A stretch of DNA of 64,000 nucleotides from Phycicoccus endophyticus (lineage in GTDB: Bacteria; Actinomycetota; Actinomycetes; Actinomycetales; Dermatophilaceae): assembly GCF_011326735.1 (NCBI RefSeq), contig NZ_JAANCN010000001.1, positions 434,001 through 498,000 of the forward strand, given 5' to 3'. How positions within the stretch are numbered: position 1 is the first letter of the stretch; each line of letters opens with the position of its first letter. The position numbers were made by a program, and so were the translations under genes. The notes below the pieces were generated by a model, which did not search any database, was not told where the DNA came from, and saw only the letters and a program-made list of their open reading frames with translations. Of this stretch, positions 62,938 to 64,000 are shown piece by piece.

Positions 62938-64000
62938 ATGACCTCCGCGCTGACCGAACGGGCCCGCGCGCTCGACGCCGAGCACGCCGCCACCGACCTG
63001 CGCGGCCGCTTCCGCCTGCCTGCCGAGGTGGTCTACCTCGACGGCAACTCCCTCGGCGCCCTACCCGTCGGGGTCGCCGAGGCGGTCTCGGACGTCGTGC
63101 AGCGCCAGTGGGGCAGCAGGCTGGTCGCCAGCTGGAACGAGTCGGACTGGTGGGGTGCCCCCACCCGCGTCGGGGACCGGGTCGGCGCGCTGGTCGGCGC
63201 GGACGAGGGCCAGGTCGTGTGCACGGACTCGACGACGGTCAACCTCTACAAGTGCGTCGTCGCGGCGGCGCGGATGCGGCCGGGGCGGCGGGTCGTCCTC
63301 ACCGACCCCGGGTCCTTCCCCACCGACCTCTATGTCACCGAGGCGGCCGCGCGCGACCACGGGCTGACCGTCGAGCGGGTCGCGCCGCCGCAGGCCCCGG
63401 CCCGGATCGCCGAGCTCGGCGACGACCTCGTCCTCGCCGCGTACAGCTCGGTCGACTACCGCACCGGCGAGCTGTGGGACCTGCCTGCCGTCACGAGCGC
63501 CGCCCACGCGGTGGGCGCCCTCGTGTGCTGGGACCTGTGCCACTCGGCCGGGGTGCTCGACGTCGCGCTCGACGCCCATGGGGTCGACCTCGCGGTCGGC
63601 TGCGGCTACAAGTACCTCAACGGTGGGCCCGGAGCGCCCGCCTTCCTCTACGTCGCCCGGCGCCACCAGGAGGCCTTCGACCAGCCGCTCGCGGGATGGA
63701 ACGGCCACGCGCGGCCGTTCGCGATGGCCCCCGACTACGCCCCGGCGCCGGGGGTGGCGCGCGGTCGGGTGGGCACTCCCCCGATGCTGTCGATGCTGGC
63801 GCTCGAGGCGGCGCTGCGCACGTACGACGCGGTGACGGTCGCCGATCTGCGCGCCCGGTCGGTCTCGCTCACCGGGTTCTTCCTCGAGTGCCTCGACGCG
63901 CTCCTTCCCGAGGTCGAGGTCGCGACGCCGCGCGAGCCCGGCCGCCGCGGTTCTCAGGTCAGCCTGCGTCACCCGGCGGCGTACGAGGTCGTCCAGGCGC
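62938..64000 (+). CDS. kynU: Kynureninase, N-terminal 354 residues (cut by window edge)
   Basis: Fold-type I PLP enzyme that cleaves kynurenine to anthranilate and alanine. Visible are [13 protein letters not shown] near residue 31, [31 protein letters not shown] with the PLP-contacting aspartate, and the PLP lysine in [16 protein letters not shown] near residue 225. Roughly 60 residues are missing beyond the right edge. It is divergent from pdxT, which helps make its cofactor. Other tryptophan-degradation genes may follow outside the window. Confidence 0.92.
   Translation, partial: MTSALTERARALDAEHAATDLRGRFRLPAEVVYLDGNSLGALPVGVAEAVSDVVQRQWGSRLVASWNESDWWGAPTRVGDRVGALVGADEGQVVCTDSTTVNLYKCVVAAARMRPGRRVVLTDPGSFPTDLYVTEAAARDHGLTVERVAPPQAPARIAELGDDLVLAAYSSVDYRTGELWDLPAVTSAAHAVGALVCWDLCHSAGVLDVALDAHGVDLAVGCGYKYLNGGPGAPAFLYVARRHQEAFDQPLAGWNGHARPFAMAPDYAPAPGVARGRVGTPPMLSMLALEAALRTYDAVTVADLRARSVSLTGFFLECLDALLPEVEVATPREPGRRGSQVSLRHPAAYEVVQA

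Overview
The window is one unbroken piece of a very GC-rich bacterial chromosome, dense with genes and free of insertion sequences, phage genes, rRNA or CRISPR. Its content is actinobacterial: RbpA, GarA, FtsR and ResR, the DUF881-Sbp-DUF881 trio, Ppm1 beside Lnt, a small F420-type reductase, and GTG/TTG starts. From memory, three blocks follow Mycobacterium tuberculosis gene order (pgsA2-gcvH-garA-gcvB; parA-scpA-scpB-rluB-cmk-der; hisS-relA-apt-secFD-yajC-ruvBAC-yebC-pdxT). A Micrococcales/Intrasporangiaceae-type organism seems likely, but the genus cannot be fixed from the sequence alone.

Layout. 1-7436: most of a lysine-fermentation gene set (kamA cut by the window edge, kdd, kamD, kamE, kal), interrupted by an F420-type reductase, an amidohydrolase and a GNAT acetyltransferase. 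7451-14352: lnt-ppm1-fxsA, rbpA, an MFS transporter, a secreted M15 peptidase and a short Ssb. 14376-21405: PanE-like reductase, a glutamate-type ABC transporter, YciO, OsmC, DUF1697 and a GCS2 ligase. 21498-25669: sbcD-sbcC. 25676-34323: the gcvP-to-pgsA run, with a glycine riboswitch before gcvP. 34383-38635: PatB-type lyase, TPP riboswitch, thiM and a fused ThiE-ThiD-TenA gene. 38700-46502: tRNA-Pro, der, cmk, tyrA, rluB, scpB, scpA, parA, xerD. 46538-52657: ald, a membrane protein, hisS, an MBL hydrolase, a cyclophilin, a DUF349 protein. 52691-62819: relA, apt, secF, secD, yajC, ruvB, ruvA, ruvC, a methyltransferase remnant, yebC, pdxT. From 62938: kynU, cut by the right edge.

The main find is that the window appears to contain the replication terminus. 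A 28-bp dif-like XerC/XerD site fills the space between the convergent ssb-like and panE-like genes at 14351-14378. Gene orientation switches there, and the heptamer GGGGGAG switches strand at the same place: by eye, all 12 copies left of the site are on the + strand and all of about 30 copies to its right are on the - strand. This is the behaviour of a FtsK-orienting (KOPS-like) or architecture-imparting sequence.

A second theme is transcription. Sixteen genes have a TANNNT box 6-8 nt before the start codon, the layout of actinobacterial leaderless promoters, often as closely spaced divergent pairs. Other control elements are a LexA-type SOS box before ruvCAB, a SigR-like promoter before rbpA, a promoter with operator-like repeats before resR, and the two riboswitches.
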